Below, one piece after another: positions 18,312-27,983 of a DNA stretch of 52,472 nucleotides (positions are counted from its first letter, which is position 1; each line of letters begins with the position of its first letter). The stretch is from NCBI GenBank assembly GCA_030524585.1, contig JAUNGJ010000014.1:1-52472 (forward strand), given 5' to 3'. This DNA is from Eubacteriales bacterium. GTDB lineage: Bacteria > Bacillota > Clostridia > Lachnospirales > Lachnospiraceae. The translations under genes were made by a program, and so were the position numbers. Below the pieces are notes generated by a model. The model worked only from the letters and a program-made list of their open reading frames with translations. It did no database searches and was not told the origin of the DNA.

Positions 18312-20876
18312 CTATTTTCTTCCACAGCACTGTTTATATTTCTTACCGCTTCCACACGGACACGGATCGTTCGGATAAATCTTCTTGTTCTCCCGCTTCT
18401 TCGGCGCACGGACAGCGGTATCGTCCTTGTTGGTTCCCGTCACTTTGGCAACCTCTTCACGCTCTACCTTCTGCTCAATCTTCACACGGTACAGCATACG
18501 GATGGTATCCGTCGTAATCGCTTTGGTCATTTCATCGAACATCTCGTAGCCGATCATCTTATACTCAACCTTCGGATCTCTCTGTCCGTATGCCTGCAGG
18601 CCAATACCCTGGCGGAGCTGGTCCATATCATCAATGTGATCCATCCATTTATTGTCAATAACCTTCAAAAGAATCACGCGCTCAATCTCACGGATGTGCT
18701 CCGGCTCCGGAAATTCGGATTCCTTCTGCTCATAGAGCTTCACCGCACGTTCTTTCAGCATGTGCTTCAGCTGTTTCTGGTTCAGATCCTTCACCTCTTC
18801 CAGCGTCAGCGGCTTCATCGGAATGACATTATGCATACTTACATTGAACCCAGCCAGATCCCAATCCTCCGGCTCCATATCCTGGGAAATCGTACCATCC
18901 ACCAGATTCTCCACATGCTCAGTAATCATATGAATAATAGAGTCTCTCATATTCTCGCCATCCAGAACCCGGCGTCTCTCTTCGTAAATAATCTCTCTCT
19001 GCTCGTTCATAACCTGGTCATATTCCAGCAGGTTCTTACGGATTCCAAAGTTATTATTCTCAATCTTCTCCTGCGCCTTCTCAATTGCACTGGAAAGCAT
19101 CTTGTGTTCAATCTGCTCGCCGTCTTCCACTCCGAGGGCATTAAATACTCCCATCAGCCGTTCTGAGCCAAACAGGCGCATCAGGTCATCCTCCAGAGAA
19201 ATATAGAATCTGGATTCTCCCGGGTCACCCTGACGTCCGGAACGTCCCCGAAGCTGATTGTCAATACGTCTGGATTCGTGACGCTCTGTACCGATGATCT
19301 TAAGACCTCCGGCCTCTCTCGCTTCGTCATCCAGCTTAATATCCGTACCACGGCCCGCCATATTGGTGGCGATGGTAACCGCGCCATGCTGACCCGCCTG
19401 GGCAACGATCTCCGCCTCCATCTCATGGAACTTGGCATTCAGCACATTATGCTGGATTCCCCGGCGCTTCAGCATACCGCTTAGAAGTTCTGACACCTCG
19501 ATCGTAATCGTACCGACCAGTACCGGCTGTCCTTTGGCATGGGCCGCTTCCACCTCATCGCAGACCGCACGGAATTTTTCTTTCTGGGTCTTATATACTG
19601 CATCCTCCAGATCCTTACGGATGACCGGAACATTGGTAGGAATTTCCACAACATCCATTCCGTAAATCTCACGGAACTCCTTTTCCTCCGTAAGGGCAGT
19701 ACCTGTCATACCACTCTTCTTTCCGTATTTATTAAACAGATTCTGGAAGGTAATAGTTGCAAGTGTCTTACTCTCTCTCTTGACCTTCACATGCTCCTTT
19801 GCCTCAATAGCCTGATGAAGGCCGTCTGAGTAACGGCGTCCCGGCATGATACGTCCGGTAAATTCATCTACGATCAGCACCTCATCATCCTTTACCACAT
19901 AGTCCTGATCGCGGAACATCAGATTGTGTGCGCGGAGAGCCAGAATAATATTATGCTGAATCTCCAGATTCTCCGGATCTGCCAGGTTCTCAATGTGGAA
20001 GAACTTCTCAACCTTCTTCACGCCGTCTTCTGTCAGGTTTACGTTCTTTTCCTTCTCGTTAACGATAAAGTCACCGGTCTCTTCAATCTCTTCTCCCATA
20101 ATGGCATTCATCTTGGAAAACTCACCGCTGGCCTCACCTCTCTGCAGCTGTCTCGCCAGAATATCACAGGCCTCATAGAGTTTTGTAGACTTCCCGCTCT
20201 GACCGGAAATGATCAGCGGAGTTCTGGCCTCATCGATCAGTACTGAGTCCACCTCATCAATCACCGCAAATTTTAATCCTCTCTGAACAAGCTGCTCCTT
20301 ATAAATGACCATGTTATCTCTCAGGTAGTCAAATCCAAGCTCATTGTTGGTCACATAGGTGATGTCACAGTTATAGGCCTCTCTTCTCTCATCCTTATCC
20401 ATGCCATTCAGTACAACACCGACCTTCAGCCCCAGGAACTCATGAACCTGTCCCATCCACTCGGCATCACGCTTTGCCAGATAGTCATTGACCGTGACGA
20501 TATGTACCCCCTCGCCGGTCAGCGCATTCAGATATGCCGGAAGTGTAGATACCAGCGTTTTTCCTTCTCCTGTCTTCATCTCGGCAATACGGCCCTGATG
20601 CAGGATGATACCGCCGATCAGCTGTACCCGGTAATGGCGAAGCCCCAGCGTTCTGACCGCCGCCTCCCTCACAACTGCATATGCCTCCGGCAGTAACTCA
20701 TCTAAAGTCTCTCCCTTGGCATAACGCTCCTTAAATTCTCTGGTCTTTTCCCGGAGTTCCATGTCAGACAGGTTCTGCATCTCCGGCTCCAACGCATCAA
20801 TCCGGTCCACAATCGGATAAATCCTCTTCAATTCATTCTCACTGTGTGTTCCGAATAACTTCTGTAATAAGCCCAT
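18312..20876 (-). CDS. secA: Preprotein translocase ATPase SecA
   Basis: An 854-residue motor that drives proteins through SecYEG. Seen: Walker [12 protein letters not shown], the DEVD box ([17 protein letters not shown]), helicase-like motifs ([23 protein letters not shown]), and a C-terminal zinc finger [13 protein letters not shown] that binds SecB or ribosomes. The ATG follows TAGGAGTTATAGAAT. It leads the secA-prfB-hom-lysC-thrH run; the secA-prfB pairing is common in Firmicutes. Confidence 0.97.
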   Translation of the reverse strand: MGLLQKLFGTHSENELKRIYPIVDRIDALEPEMQNLSDMELREKTREFKERYAKGETLDELLPEAYAVVREAAVRTLGLRHYRVQLIGGIILHQGRIAEMKTGEGKTLVSTLPAYLNALTGEGVHIVTVNDYLAKRDAEWMGQVHEFLGLKVGVVLNGMDKDERREAYNCDITYVTNNELGFDYLRDNMVIYKEQLVQRGLKFAVIDEVDSVLIDEARTPLIISGQSGKSTKLYEACDILARQLQRGEASGEFSKMNAIMGEEIEETGDFIVNEKEKNVNLTEDGVKKVEKFFHIENLADPENLEIQHNIILALRAHNLMFRDQDYVVKDDEVLIVDEFTGRIMPGRRYSDGLHQAIEAKEHVKVKRESKTLATITFQNLFNKYGKKSGMTGTALTEEKEFREIYGMDVVEIPTNVPVIRKDLEDAVYKTQKEKFRAVCDEVEAAHAKGQPVLVGTITIEVSELLSGMLKRRGIQHNVLNAKFHEMEAEIVAQAGQHGAVTIATNMAGRGTDIKLDDEAREAGGLKIIGTERHESRRIDNQLRGRSGRQGDPGESRFYISLEDDLMRLFGSERLMGVFNALGVEDGEQIEHKMLSSAIEKAQEKIENNNFGIRKNLLEYDQVMNEQREIIYEERRRVLDGENMRDSIIHMITEHVENLVDGTISQDMEPEDWDLAGFNVSMHNVIPMKPLTLEEVKDLNQKQLKHMLKERAVKLYEQKESEFPEPEHIREIERVILLKVIDNKWMDHIDDMDQLRQGIGLQAYGQRDPKVEYKMIGYEMFDEMTKAITTDTIRMLYRVKIEQKVEREEVAKVTGTNKDDTAVRAPKKRENKKIYPNDPCPCGSGKKYKQCCGRK

Positions 20877-20944
20877 ATTCTATAACTCCTATCTCATTTA
20901 TTACATCACAAATTTCTTTATTGCATCATAAATTTTATTGTAAC

Positions 20945-20950
20945 ATTATA
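20945..20950 (-). promoter_or_regulatory. Putative extended -10 for the secA operon
   Basis: On the minus strand TGA-TATAAT lies about 70 nt before the secA start, just inside the hisA-secA spacer. The -35 is poor, so strength rests on the extended -10. Confidence 0.45.
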
Positions 20951-20974
20951 TCATTCTCAATTCAATCATTTCGC

Positions 20975-21748
20975 TTATCGAAACATCTTAATCACTTCAT
21001 AGGAAATATTGCCGCCAAACAGGTCCAGCGCACTCCCGATGGTAAAATCAATCCTTCCGCCGGATAACTGTCTGAAATGCTCCAGCTCTTCCATCGTTCC
21101 GATTCCCCCTGCATAGGTCACCGTTCTTCCATGATACTGTCCAAGAATCCGAACCAGGCCTTCCGCCACGCCAGACGCCTTTCCTTCCACATCCACTCCA
21201 TGTATCAGAAATTCATCACAGTAGTTTTCCAGCTGCTTCATCACGGATGGCTCCAATTTCACGTCCGTAAAGGTCTGCCACCGGTTCGTTACAATATAAT
21301 AGTCTCCGTCCTCTTTTTTTCGGCAGCTCAGATCCAGAACCACATGCTCCCGTCCTACGGCAGCTGCCAGCTTCTCAAGGTTATCCCAGCGAATTCTTCC
21401 GTCCCGAAACACATAGGAGGTTACGATCACATGGCTCGCCCCGGCTTCTATATATTCGTAAGCATTCTCCGTCCGGATTCCGCCCCCGATCTGCATTCCG
21501 TCCGGGTATGCAGCAAGCGCCCCCAGCGCCTGTTTTCTGGAAGCCTCAAAATATTCAGAGGAAGGAGGATTCAGAAGAATGATATGTCCTCCTGCAAGTC
21601 CATCTCTTTTATACAGTTCCGCATAAAACGCTCCATCATATTCCGACGTAAAATTCTCCTGTGCCCGATTGCCCGCATCCACAAGGCTTCCGCCTACAAT
21701 CTGTTTTACTTTTCCGTTATGTATGTCAATACACGGTCTGAATCTCAT
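20975..21748 (-). CDS. hisA: HisA, eukaryotic-type ProFAR isomerase
   Basis: A 257-residue TIM-barrel enzyme matching the eukaryote-like HisA group rather than the usual bacterial HisA: N-terminus MRFRPCIDIHNGKVKQIVGG, GGHIILLNPPSSEY, MQIGGGIRTENA, FLIHGVDVEGKASG and TYAGGIGTMEEL. It catalyses the isomerisation of ProFAR in histidine synthesis. GGAGAGGAG precedes the chosen ATG 21748; eight more in-frame residues upstream lack a site. No other his gene is in the window, which is unusual, since bacterial hisA normally sits in a his operon. Confidence 0.88.
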   Translation of the reverse strand: MRFRPCIDIHNGKVKQIVGGSLVDAGNRAQENFTSEYDGAFYAELYKRDGLAGGHIILLNPPSSEYFEASRKQALGALAAYPDGMQIGGGIRTENAYEYIEAGASHVIVTSYVFRDGRIRWDNLEKLAAAVGREHVVLDLSCRKKEDGDYYIVTNRWQTFTDVKLEPSVMKQLENYCDEFLIHGVDVEGKASGVAEGLVRILGQYHGRTVTYAGGIGTMEELEHFRQLSGGRIDFTIGSALDLFGGNISYEVIKMFR

Positions 21749-21777
21749 AGATTCTCCTCTCCTATGTACCAAAGGAA

Positions 21778-21799
21778 GACGGAGGATATTTCCCCCGTC
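21778..21799. terminator. Weak hairpin downstream of the lipoprotein gene
   Basis: GACGG and CCGTC arms extended past one mismatch by three pairs around a TATT loop. On the minus strand the stem is followed by a short T-rich stretch. It could end the lipoprotein transcript before hisA. Confidence 0.35.
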
Positions 21800-21829
21800 C
21801 CCGATTCTTCGTCTATTCTGCTTTAACGC

Positions 21830-22180
21830 TTATCGGTTTGTATTTTCATTTGTTTTATTGCTGGTTCGGTCATTGTTATTATTATCCGTGTCATCACCAT
21901 CCAGTGCATCACCCACATCGTCTACTCCATCGCGAACCGCATCGCCCACATCGTCGGCTCCGTTTTCCAGAGCGCCGCCAACAGTATCATTTCCGGCATT
22001 GCCATTATCTGTTCCGTCTGTTGCTCCGTTCATATTATTGCCATTGCCGTCTGTATTGTCTGTGGCTTCATTGTTCACTGCTCCATTGTCTGTGGCATCG
22101 TTTCTGTTTCCGCAGGCAGTAAGTCCGCTCAGCGCGCCCACACATAATAACATAACCAATAGTTTCTTATACTGTTTCAT
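21830..22180 (-). CDS. Small Asp/Asn/Gly-rich lipoprotein
   Basis: A 116-residue predicted lipoprotein. The start MKQYKKLLVMLL gives a charged n-region and hydrophobic core, then lipobox LTAC with the acylated Cys near residue 22. The mature part is low complexity, dominated by D, N, G and T, with a near-repeat DDVGDAVRDG / DDVGDALDGD. No catalytic domain is visible. GGGAG precedes ATG 22180. It is probably anchored on the outer face of the membrane as an extended, acidic, possibly ion-binding chain. Function is not recognised. Confidence 0.75.
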   Translation of the reverse strand: MKQYKKLLVMLLCVGALSGLTACGNRNDATDNGAVNNEATDNTDGNGNNMNGATDGTDNGNAGNDTVGGALENGADDVGDAVRDGVDDVGDALDGDDTDNNNNDRTSNKTNENTNR

Positions 22181-22212
22181 TTTTACAATCTCCCTTTCAT
22201 GTATATTCTTCA

Positions 22213-22240
22213 ATTATCAAGTAATACTTGGTAACAGTAA
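22213..22240 (-). promoter_or_regulatory. Putative lipoprotein promoter with palindrome
   Basis: On the minus strand TTACTG (22240-22235), a 16-nt spacer and GATAAT (22218-22213). A perfect 13-bp palindrome CAAGTAATACTTG (22218-22230) lies across the spacer and touches the -10, a position typical of a repressor operator. Unverified. Confidence 0.4.
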
Positions 22241-22330
22241 TATTTGCAGTTATGAAAAAATATATACATATCCTGCCGCGAATATTTGATATTCCATTTC
22301 ACAAATGCCATGATTGGGATTTTCCGGAAA

Positions 22331-23089
22331 TTAAAGCTGAATCACATCCGACATATCATAAAGTCCGGCCTCTTTTCCTGCCAGAAATCCTGCTGCCGCA
22401 ACAGCTCCCTTTGCAAAAATCGCTTTGGAATATGCGGTATGTCTGAACTCAATCACCTCATCCTCGCCCGCATAAATAACTTCATGATCGCCTACGATAT
22501 TGCCGCCGCGCACTGCCACAATACCGATCTCCTTCTTCTCTCTCTTCTTGCGTTCGCTGCTTCTGTCATAGTTGTAAGTATATTCATTGTCCAATGTTTC
22601 ATTGATAGAATCTGCCAGCGCAATAGCGGTGCCGCTCGGGGCATCCACCTTCTGATTGTGATGCTTTTCTACGATCTCAATATCAAATCCCGCCGGCGCC
22701 AGAACCTTTGTCGCATCCTGGAGAAGCTTCAAAAGCAGGTTCACACCCAGCGACATATTCGCCGACCTGAGAACAGCCACCTTCTCAGAGGCTTCTTTTA
22801 CCTTCTGAAGCTGCTCCTCACTCAATCCCGTAGTACATAACACTACCGGAAGCTGCTTTTTAACACAGGCTTCCAGAAGTCCATCCACTGCCGATGCATT
22901 GGAAAAGTCAATCACCACATCCACCGGCACGTCACATGCATCTATTGTTTCAAAAACAGGATACGGATTCTCTCTTCCCAGAAACCGATCCACTCCTGCT
23001 GCCAGTTCCATTCCTTCGGTTTCAGCCACCATCCTGCTGATAACCTGTCCCATCTTCCCGTTGCAGCCGTGCATCAATACCTTTACCAT
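22331..23089 (-). CDS. dapB: 4-hydroxy-tetrahydrodipicolinate reductase
   Basis: A 252-residue enzyme and second step of the lysine/diaminopimelate branch. Seen: dinucleotide-binding GCNGKMG near the N-terminus, the CTTGLSEEQ segment, NMSLGVNLL, and the catalytic signature VEKHHNQKVDAPSGTA. Its ATG lies 70 nt after dapA with AGGAGG upstream. It supplies meso-DAP for peptidoglycan and lysine. Confidence 0.96.
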   Translation of the reverse strand: MVKVLMHGCNGKMGQVISRMVAETEGMELAAGVDRFLGRENPYPVFETIDACDVPVDVVIDFSNASAVDGLLEACVKKQLPVVLCTTGLSEEQLQKVKEASEKVAVLRSANMSLGVNLLLKLLQDATKVLAPAGFDIEIVEKHHNQKVDAPSGTAIALADSINETLDNEYTYNYDRSSERKKREKKEIGIVAVRGGNIVGDHEVIYAGEDEVIEFRHTAYSKAIFAKGAVAAAGFLAGKEAGLYDMSDVIQL

Positions 23090-23115
23090 CTTAATTCCTC
23101 CTATATACTATGGAA

Positions 23116-23148
23116 GGACAGAGTGCTGCCCTAAGCTGCCCTCTGCCC
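23116..23148. other. Hairpin in the dapA-dapB spacer
   Basis: GGACAGAG (23116-23123) pairs with CTCTGCCC (23141-23148) over 8 bp with one G-U. The loop carries a repeated CTGCCCT. It is placed before the dapB ribosome site without a T run, so it may tune relative expression of the two genes. Confidence 0.4.
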
Positions 23149-23159
23149 TCATTATCCTT

Positions 23160-24050
23160 TTATGCCAATTTAATACCAAAATCTTTCATCGCCTGCGCCA
23201 GTGACTTCTCATGCTCCGGAGAAATCTCGGTAAGCGGCATACGAAGACCTCCGCACTCCATACCCATCAGATTCACAGCCTTCTTTACCGGAATCGGATT
23301 CACCTCACAGAACAGCTGATCAATCAGCGGGATTGCACGAAGCTGCATCTCACAGGCCCCTTTCACATCTCCGGCGAAAAACTTCACGCAGATATCGTGT
23401 GTATACTGAGGCGCCACATTCGACAGCACAGAGATAACACCAATGCCTCCCAGTGACAGAAGCGGTACAATCTGATCATCATTTCCCGAATACAGATCAA
23501 CCTTGCCATCTGTAAGATTCATGATCTTTGCAACCTGGCTGATATTGCCAGATGCTTCCTTGATCGCCACAATATTATCCACTTCCTTCACAAGCCTTGC
23601 CGCTGTCTCCGGCGCAATATTGAGTCCGGTACGGCTGGCAACGCTGTACATGATGATCGGCGCCTTCGCCTCCTTCGCAACTGCCTTGTAATGTGCAACC
23701 AGACCTTCCTGGGTTGCCTTGTTATAATATGGTGTAACAAGAAGCAGACCGTCCGCGCCATACTCTACCGCTTCCCTGGACATATCAATCGTCGTGTAGG
23801 TAGCATTCGAACCCGTACCTGCAATAACAGGCAGTCTCTTCTTCGCACGTTCAATCGCAAATTTGATACACTCCATATGTTCTTCCTCTGACAGCGTAGA
23901 GGATTCTCCGGTCGTACCACATATAATAATACTATCCGTACCATTCTCACAGTGATAGTCAATCAGTTCATCTAACTTATCGTAATTAACACTTCCGTCT
24001 TCGCGGAAGGGGGTGACCAGTGCCACGCCTGCACCTGTAAAAATTGCCAT
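23160..24050 (-). CDS. dapA: 4-hydroxy-tetrahydrodipicolinate synthase
   Basis: A 296-residue TIM-barrel aldolase that condenses pyruvate with aspartate semialdehyde. Seen: GTTGES (45-50), Tyr135 and the Schiff-base Lys164 (VAIKEASGN). The segment after Tyr135 reads YSVASRTG instead of the common YNVPGRTG, so two positions near the active site differ; R140, T141 and G142 are kept. GGAGGAGAA precedes the ATG. First gene of the dapA-dapB pair and competitor with hom for the same substrate. Confidence 0.95.
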   Translation of the reverse strand: MAIFTGAGVALVTPFREDGSVNYDKLDELIDYHCENGTDSIIICGTTGESSTLSEEEHMECIKFAIERAKKRLPVIAGTGSNATYTTIDMSREAVEYGADGLLLVTPYYNKATQEGLVAHYKAVAKEAKAPIIMYSVASRTGLNIAPETAARLVKEVDNIVAIKEASGNISQVAKIMNLTDGKVDLYSGNDDQIVPLLSLGGIGVISVLSNVAPQYTHDICVKFFAGDVKGACEMQLRAIPLIDQLFCEVNPIPVKKAVNLMGMECGGLRMPLTEISPEHEKSLAQAMKDFGIKLA

Positions 24051-24087
24051 GGTTCTCCTCCTGAATCTCTAAAATCATGTTTACAAA

Positions 24088-24116
24088 AGTTTATCATCAT
24101 TCCCATTTAATGTCAA
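24088..24116 (-). promoter_or_regulatory. dapA promoter
   Basis: On the minus strand a perfect -35 TTGACA (24116-24111), a 17-nt spacer and TAAACT (24093-24088), about 38 nt before the dapA start. No leader long enough for a lysine riboswitch is present. Confidence 0.75.
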
Positions 24117-24151
24117 TGGAGTGATTTAGGCCAGGTGCATTTTAAAATATA

Positions 24152-24784
24152 TTATTCGTCGTCCATACACTCCAGCTTGCTTACCGAAACCTCATAGGCA
24201 ACTCTTTTCTCTGTCGTCGTCTCGGAAAGCTTTTTCACATATTCTCTGCTCTGGATCCGTCCAAGAACCTGTACATGCTCCCCGACCTGGAAACCGGAAG
24301 CATATCTGGCATTGCGCCCCCAGCAGATGCACGGAATATAATCCGACTTTCCATAGGGACGGTTCACAGCCAGCAGAAGATCTGCAATCTCCCTTCCCAG
24401 CGGCGTCTTCCGGTAGATTGGCTGTTTGCATATGTATCCATCCAAAAGAATCGTGTTGGTCTTGGCTCCATCCGGCTCTTCGTCTATAAATTCCACCTCC
24501 CGCACGAACACCGACAGTATCAGGCGGTTTTTCTGTTCCTCATGGCGGTTATAGGACCGGAACTGTCCGTTTGCCATAATATATTCCCCTGTATAGTCCT
24601 GTGTCACGTCGATCAGACGCTCGGATATCATGAGCGGAATCCGGTCCTCGGAATTGCTCAGACGTCTGACAAGTACATCTACCATATAGAAGCCTTCTCC
24701 GAATACTTCATGGCTGAATGTAAATTTTCCTGCCACTTCTCCCATAATCGTTACCTGGTTGTTTTCAATAATCTTATCTGACAT
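24152..24784 (-). CDS. Double OB-fold, single-stranded-DNA-binding-like protein
   Basis: A 210-residue protein that seems to contain two SSB-like OB folds, about 8-95 (VTIMGEVAGKFTFSHEVFGEGFYMVDVLVRR) and about 108-205 (ILLDGYICKQPIYRKTPLGREIADLLLAVNRPYGKSDYIPCICWG...). The second unit has the LLAVNRPYGKSDYIPCICWGR pattern of SSB proteins. It lacks the acidic DDIPF-type tail, although the C-terminus is ECMDDE. GGAAGGGAG precedes the ATG. It diverges from typA. Binding to ssDNA or RNA is inference; it is not the housekeeping ssb. Confidence 0.72.
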   Translation of the reverse strand: MSDKIIENNQVTIMGEVAGKFTFSHEVFGEGFYMVDVLVRRLSNSEDRIPLMISERLIDVTQDYTGEYIMANGQFRSYNRHEEQKNRLILSVFVREVEFIDEEPDGAKTNTILLDGYICKQPIYRKTPLGREIADLLLAVNRPYGKSDYIPCICWGRNARYASGFQVGEHVQVLGRIQSREYVKKLSETTTEKRVAYEVSVSKLECMDDE

Positions 24785-24931
24785 AGTTGTAATTCTCCCT
24801 TCCTCTGAAGCGTATTTTAGGTTACTTTTTCTCCCGGCTTATCTGCATATTTTTACCGGGGCAATACATAGTCTATGCAAAAGAAATATGGTTTAGAACC
24901 AGTTTTTCATTTTTTATAGTATGTCTAATAG

Positions 24932-24959
24932 TTGTTTTTTTGGAAAAATGTGATACAAT
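24932..24959 (+). promoter_or_regulatory. typA promoter
   Basis: TTGTTT (24932-24937), a 16-nt spacer, then TACAAT (24954-24959) with TGA directly before it, an extended -10. It lies 47 nt before the typA ATG. The rest of the 221-nt spacer shows nothing else clear. Confidence 0.65.
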
Positions 24960-25005
24960 ACAAAGGTTAAACGCATTAAATAAGGAAATGTAAAGGAAGA
25001 TTTTT

Positions 25006-26838
25006 ATGAAAAAACAAAGAGAAGATATCCGTAATATTGCGATTATTGCCCATGTCGACCACGGCAAGACAACACTGGTGGACGAACTGTTAAAGCAAAG
25101 CGGTGTATTTCGTGAGAATCAGGAAGTAGCAGAGCGGGTCATGGACTCCAATGATATTGAACGTGAACGCGGTATTACGATCCTTTCCAAGAACACGGCT
25201 GTCTATTATAAAGGAACAAAAATTAATATTATCGATACCCCTGGACATGCCGATTTCGGCGGTGAAGTAGAGCGTGTACTGAAGATGGTCAACGGCGTCA
25301 TTCTGGTTGTAGATGCCTTTGAAGGCGCTATGCCCCAGACCAAATTCGTGCTTCGCAAGGCATTGGAGCTGAAACTTCCTGTCATCGTATGCATCAACAA
25401 GATCGACCGCCCGGAGGCAAGACCGGAGGAGGTTATTGATGAGGTTCTGGAACTTTTCATTGATCTGGATGCAGATGAGGATCAGCTGGAATGTCCCTTC
25501 GTATATGCCTCAGCCAAGGCAGGCTACGCAGTTCTGGAACTGGAGGACGGACCAGAGAACATGATTCCGCTCTTTGAGACCATTATTGATTATATTCCGG
25601 CTCCGGAGGGAGACCCGGACGCCAATACCCAGGTACTCATCAGTACCATTGATTACAATGAATATGTAGGCCGTATCGGAATCGGAAAAGTGGACAATGG
25701 TACCATCCGTGTGAATCAGGATATGGTAGTAGTCAACGAACACAACCCTGAGCGCCAGGAAAAGGTGCGCATCAGCAAATTATATGAATTTGACGGGTTA
25801 GAAAAAGTAGATGTCAAGGAGGCAACCATCGGTTCTATCGTAGCAATTTCCGGTATCTCAGACATTTCCATCGGAGATACCCTGTGCTCCCCGGAAGATC
25901 CTGTGGCAATTCCTTTTCAGAAAATTTCAGAGCCGACCATCGCCATGCAGTTTATCGTAAATGACAGCCCGTTCGCCGGGCAGGAAGGCAAATACGTAAC
26001 CTCCCGGCACATCCGCGACCGCCTGATGCGGGAACTGAACACGGACGTCAGCCTGCGTGTGGAAGAAACTGAGAATACCGACAGCTTCAAGGTATCCGGC
26101 CGCGGCGAGCTGCACCTGTCTGTCCTGATAGAGAACATGCGCAGGGAAGGCTATGAATTTGCAGTGAGCAAGGCCGAGGTTCTCTACAAAAAGGATGAAA
26201 AGGGCAAGCTTCTGGAACCGATGGAGCTGGCATATATTGATGTACCGGATGAATTCACCGGTGTTGTTATCGAAAAGCTGGGACAGAGAAAAGGTGAGCT
26301 CCGCAACATGAGCGCATCAAACGGAGCCTATACCCGTATGGAGTTCTCCATTCCGGCCCGCGGACTCATTGGTTACCGGGGAGAATTTCTGACCGATACG
26401 AAGGGCAATGGCATTATGAATACTTTATTTGACGGGTATGCCCCGTATAAAGGTGATATTCAGTACCGTAAGCAGGGCTCCCTCATTTCCTTTGAAACCG
26501 GAGAGTCCGTAACCTATGGTCTGTTCAATGCCCAGGAACGCGGAACCCTGTTTATCGGTGCCGGAGAGAAGGTATATTCCGGCATGGTCATCGGTCAGAA
26601 CGGCAAAACCGACGACATTGAGGTCAATGTATGTAAGACCAAGCATCTGACCAACACCCGTTCCTCCGGCGCAGACGATGCGCTTCGCCTGACAACGCCA
26701 AAGGTATTGAGTCTGGAGGAGGCACTGGATTTTATCGACACCGACGAGCTGCTGGAAGTTACCCCGAAAACACTGCGAATCCGCAAGAAAATCCTTGACC
26801 CGCGGCTTCGCAAGAGAGCAAACATGAAACAAGGATAG
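25006..26838 (+). CDS. typA: Translational GTPase TypA/BipA
   Basis: A 610-residue ribosome-associated GTPase involved in stress and low-temperature ribosome assembly. Seen: G1 [11 protein letters not shown]2 RGITI, G3 [13 protein letters not shown]4 [10 protein letters not shown], the beta-barrel and EF-G-like domains III and V ([18 protein letters not shown]), and the BipA-specific C-terminal domain ([14 protein letters not shown]). AAAGGAAG precedes the ATG. A PsiE-like gene follows after 14 nt. Confidence 0.97.
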   Translation: MKKQREDIRNIAIIAHVDHGKTTLVDELLKQSGVFRENQEVAERVMDSNDIERERGITILSKNTAVYYKGTKINIIDTPGHADFGGEVERVLKMVNGVILVVDAFEGAMPQTKFVLRKALELKLPVIVCINKIDRPEARPEEVIDEVLELFIDLDADEDQLECPFVYASAKAGYAVLELEDGPENMIPLFETIIDYIPAPEGDPDANTQVLISTIDYNEYVGRIGIGKVDNGTIRVNQDMVVVNEHNPERQEKVRISKLYEFDGLEKVDVKEATIGSIVAISGISDISIGDTLCSPEDPVAIPFQKISEPTIAMQFIVNDSPFAGQEGKYVTSRHIRDRLMRELNTDVSLRVEETENTDSFKVSGRGELHLSVLIENMRREGYEFAVSKAEVLYKKDEKGKLLEPMELAYIDVPDEFTGVVIEKLGQRKGELRNMSASNGAYTRMEFSIPARGLIGYRGEFLTDTKGNGIMNTLFDGYAPYKGDIQYRKQGSLISFETGESVTYGLFNAQERGTLFIGAGEKVYSGMVIGQNGKTDDIEVNVCKTKHLTNTRSSGADDALRLTTPKVLSLEEALDFIDTDELLEVTPKTLRIRKKILDPRLRKRANMKQG

Positions 26839-26852
26839 GTCAGGAGGTCCGA

Positions 26853-27272
26853 ATGAGAAAACATGTGATTAACATACTGTCCAAAGTAGCAAATGTACTG
26901 GAATTCTGTATTACGATTATGCTGATTATCGGAATCGCATTATTATGTCTCCGTCTGGCCGGTTCGCTGATTCACGTTCCCGGCGCGGAGGCTTTCCCGG
27001 AATATGATGAGCTTCTTGAAACCTGTTTCAACCTGATCATCGGTGTGGAGTTAATCCGTATGATGTACTATCATAGTGCTGATACAGTCTTTGAACTGCT
27101 TATATTTGCTATAGCAAGACAGGTAATCATTGACCACTCCTCCGCGATTGCCAACCTGATTGGCGCCTGCGCGATCGCCGTGTTGTTTGCGACACGCAAA
27201 TTCCTGTTTTTATCTCATAAACCTACAGAGCCAATGTCAGAACCGCTCTCTGACCACGAGGACAAGATTTAG
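26853..27272 (+). CDS. PsiE-like small membrane protein
   Basis: A 139-residue protein with about four hydrophobic helices and a charged C-terminal tail. The stretch GVELIRMMYYHSADTVFELLIFAIARQVIIDH looks like the PsiE family (phosphate-starvation-inducible, PF06146), where this polar-flanked helix is the most conserved part. No biochemical role is known for the family. AGGAGG precedes the ATG and the spacing suggests cotranscription with typA. Confidence 0.65.
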   Translation: MRKHVINILSKVANVLEFCITIMLIIGIALLCLRLAGSLIHVPGAEAFPEYDELLETCFNLIIGVELIRMMYYHSADTVFELLIFAIARQVIIDHSSAIANLIGACAIAVLFATRKFLFLSHKPTEPMSEPLSDHEDKI

Positions 27273-27314
27273 AAAAAAATTACAATTCAACTGCTATACA
27301 TTGTCTGGCAAACA

Positions 27315-27323
27315 TGGTATACT
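27315..27323 (+). promoter_or_regulatory. Putative extended -10 for hpf
   Basis: TGG-TATACT lies about 90 nt before the hpf start. There is no good -35 at 17 nt, so it depends on the extended motif. Confidence 0.45.
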
Positions 27324-27408
27324 CAATATATCAGATAGGTTATTGTCTGTATCATTAATTGTCAGACATTTTTCTTTCTGAAATCACCTTGCGAAGGAGT
27401 TGGATTGT

Positions 27409-27945
27409 ATGAATTTTATCATCAGCGGAAGAAACATTGACGTAACACCAGGTTTGAGAGATGCCATTATCAGCAAGCTGGGCAAGCTTGAGAGGTATTT
27501 TACACCAGACACGGAGATTATCGTCACCTTGAGTGTAGAAAAAGAACGCCAGAAAATAGAGGTAACCATTCCAGTCAAAGGAGATATTATTCGTTCCGAG
27601 CAGGTAAGCACAGACATGTATGTATCTATTGATCTGGTTGAGGAAGTAATTGAGCGTCAGCTTCGCAAATACAAAAACAAGCTGATTGCAAGACATCAGG
27701 AGGGTGGTTCCTTTAATCAGTCATTCTTTGAAGAAGAGGATGCATATGAGGCAGACAGCGATATTCGGATCGTGCGCACCAAAAAATTTGGTATTAAACC
27801 TATGTTCCCGGAAGACGCATGTGTACAGATGGAACTTCTGGGACATGATTTCTTTGTATTCTCCAATGCGGAAACCGACGAAGTGAACGTAGTATACAAG
27901 AGAAAAAACGGAACCTTCGGCCTGATCGAGCCGGAATTCCAATAA
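27409..27945 (+). CDS. hpf: Ribosome hibernation promoting factor, long form
   Basis: A 178-residue protein that dimerises 70S ribosomes into inactive 100S particles in resting cells. The N-terminal HPF/YfiA domain (about 1-97) begins MNFIISGRNIDVTPGLRDAI. The C-terminal dimerisation domain (about 120-178) contains IVRTKKFGIKPMFPEDACVQMELLGHDFFVF and ends with YKRKNGTFGLIEPE. I chose ATG 27409 because GAAGGAG lies 10 nt upstream; a nearby TTG would add three residues. Confidence 0.95.
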   Translation: MNFIISGRNIDVTPGLRDAIISKLGKLERYFTPDTEIIVTLSVEKERQKIEVTIPVKGDIIRSEQVSTDMYVSIDLVEEVIERQLRKYKNKLIARHQEGGSFNQSFFEEEDAYEADSDIRIVRTKKFGIKPMFPEDACVQMELLGHDFFVFSNAETDEVNVVYKRKNGTFGLIEPEFQ

Positions 27946-27953
27946 AACAGACC

Positions 27954-27983
27954 AAATCCTGGAGGCTAGTCCTCCAGGATTTT
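27954..27983. terminator. Bidirectional terminator shared by hpf and the yigZ 3' end
   Basis: The arms AAATCCTGGAGG (27954-27965) and CCTCCAGGATTT (27971-27982) are perfect 12-bp complements with a 5-nt loop, flanked by A and T. The yigZ stop codon lies in the loop, so one arm is coding sequence for its last residues. Confidence 0.9.

Noticed and set aside
24051..24151. Lysine riboswitch upstream of dapA
   Set aside because: The predicted promoter lies about 38 nt before the start, leaving no room for the long leader and no matching helices.
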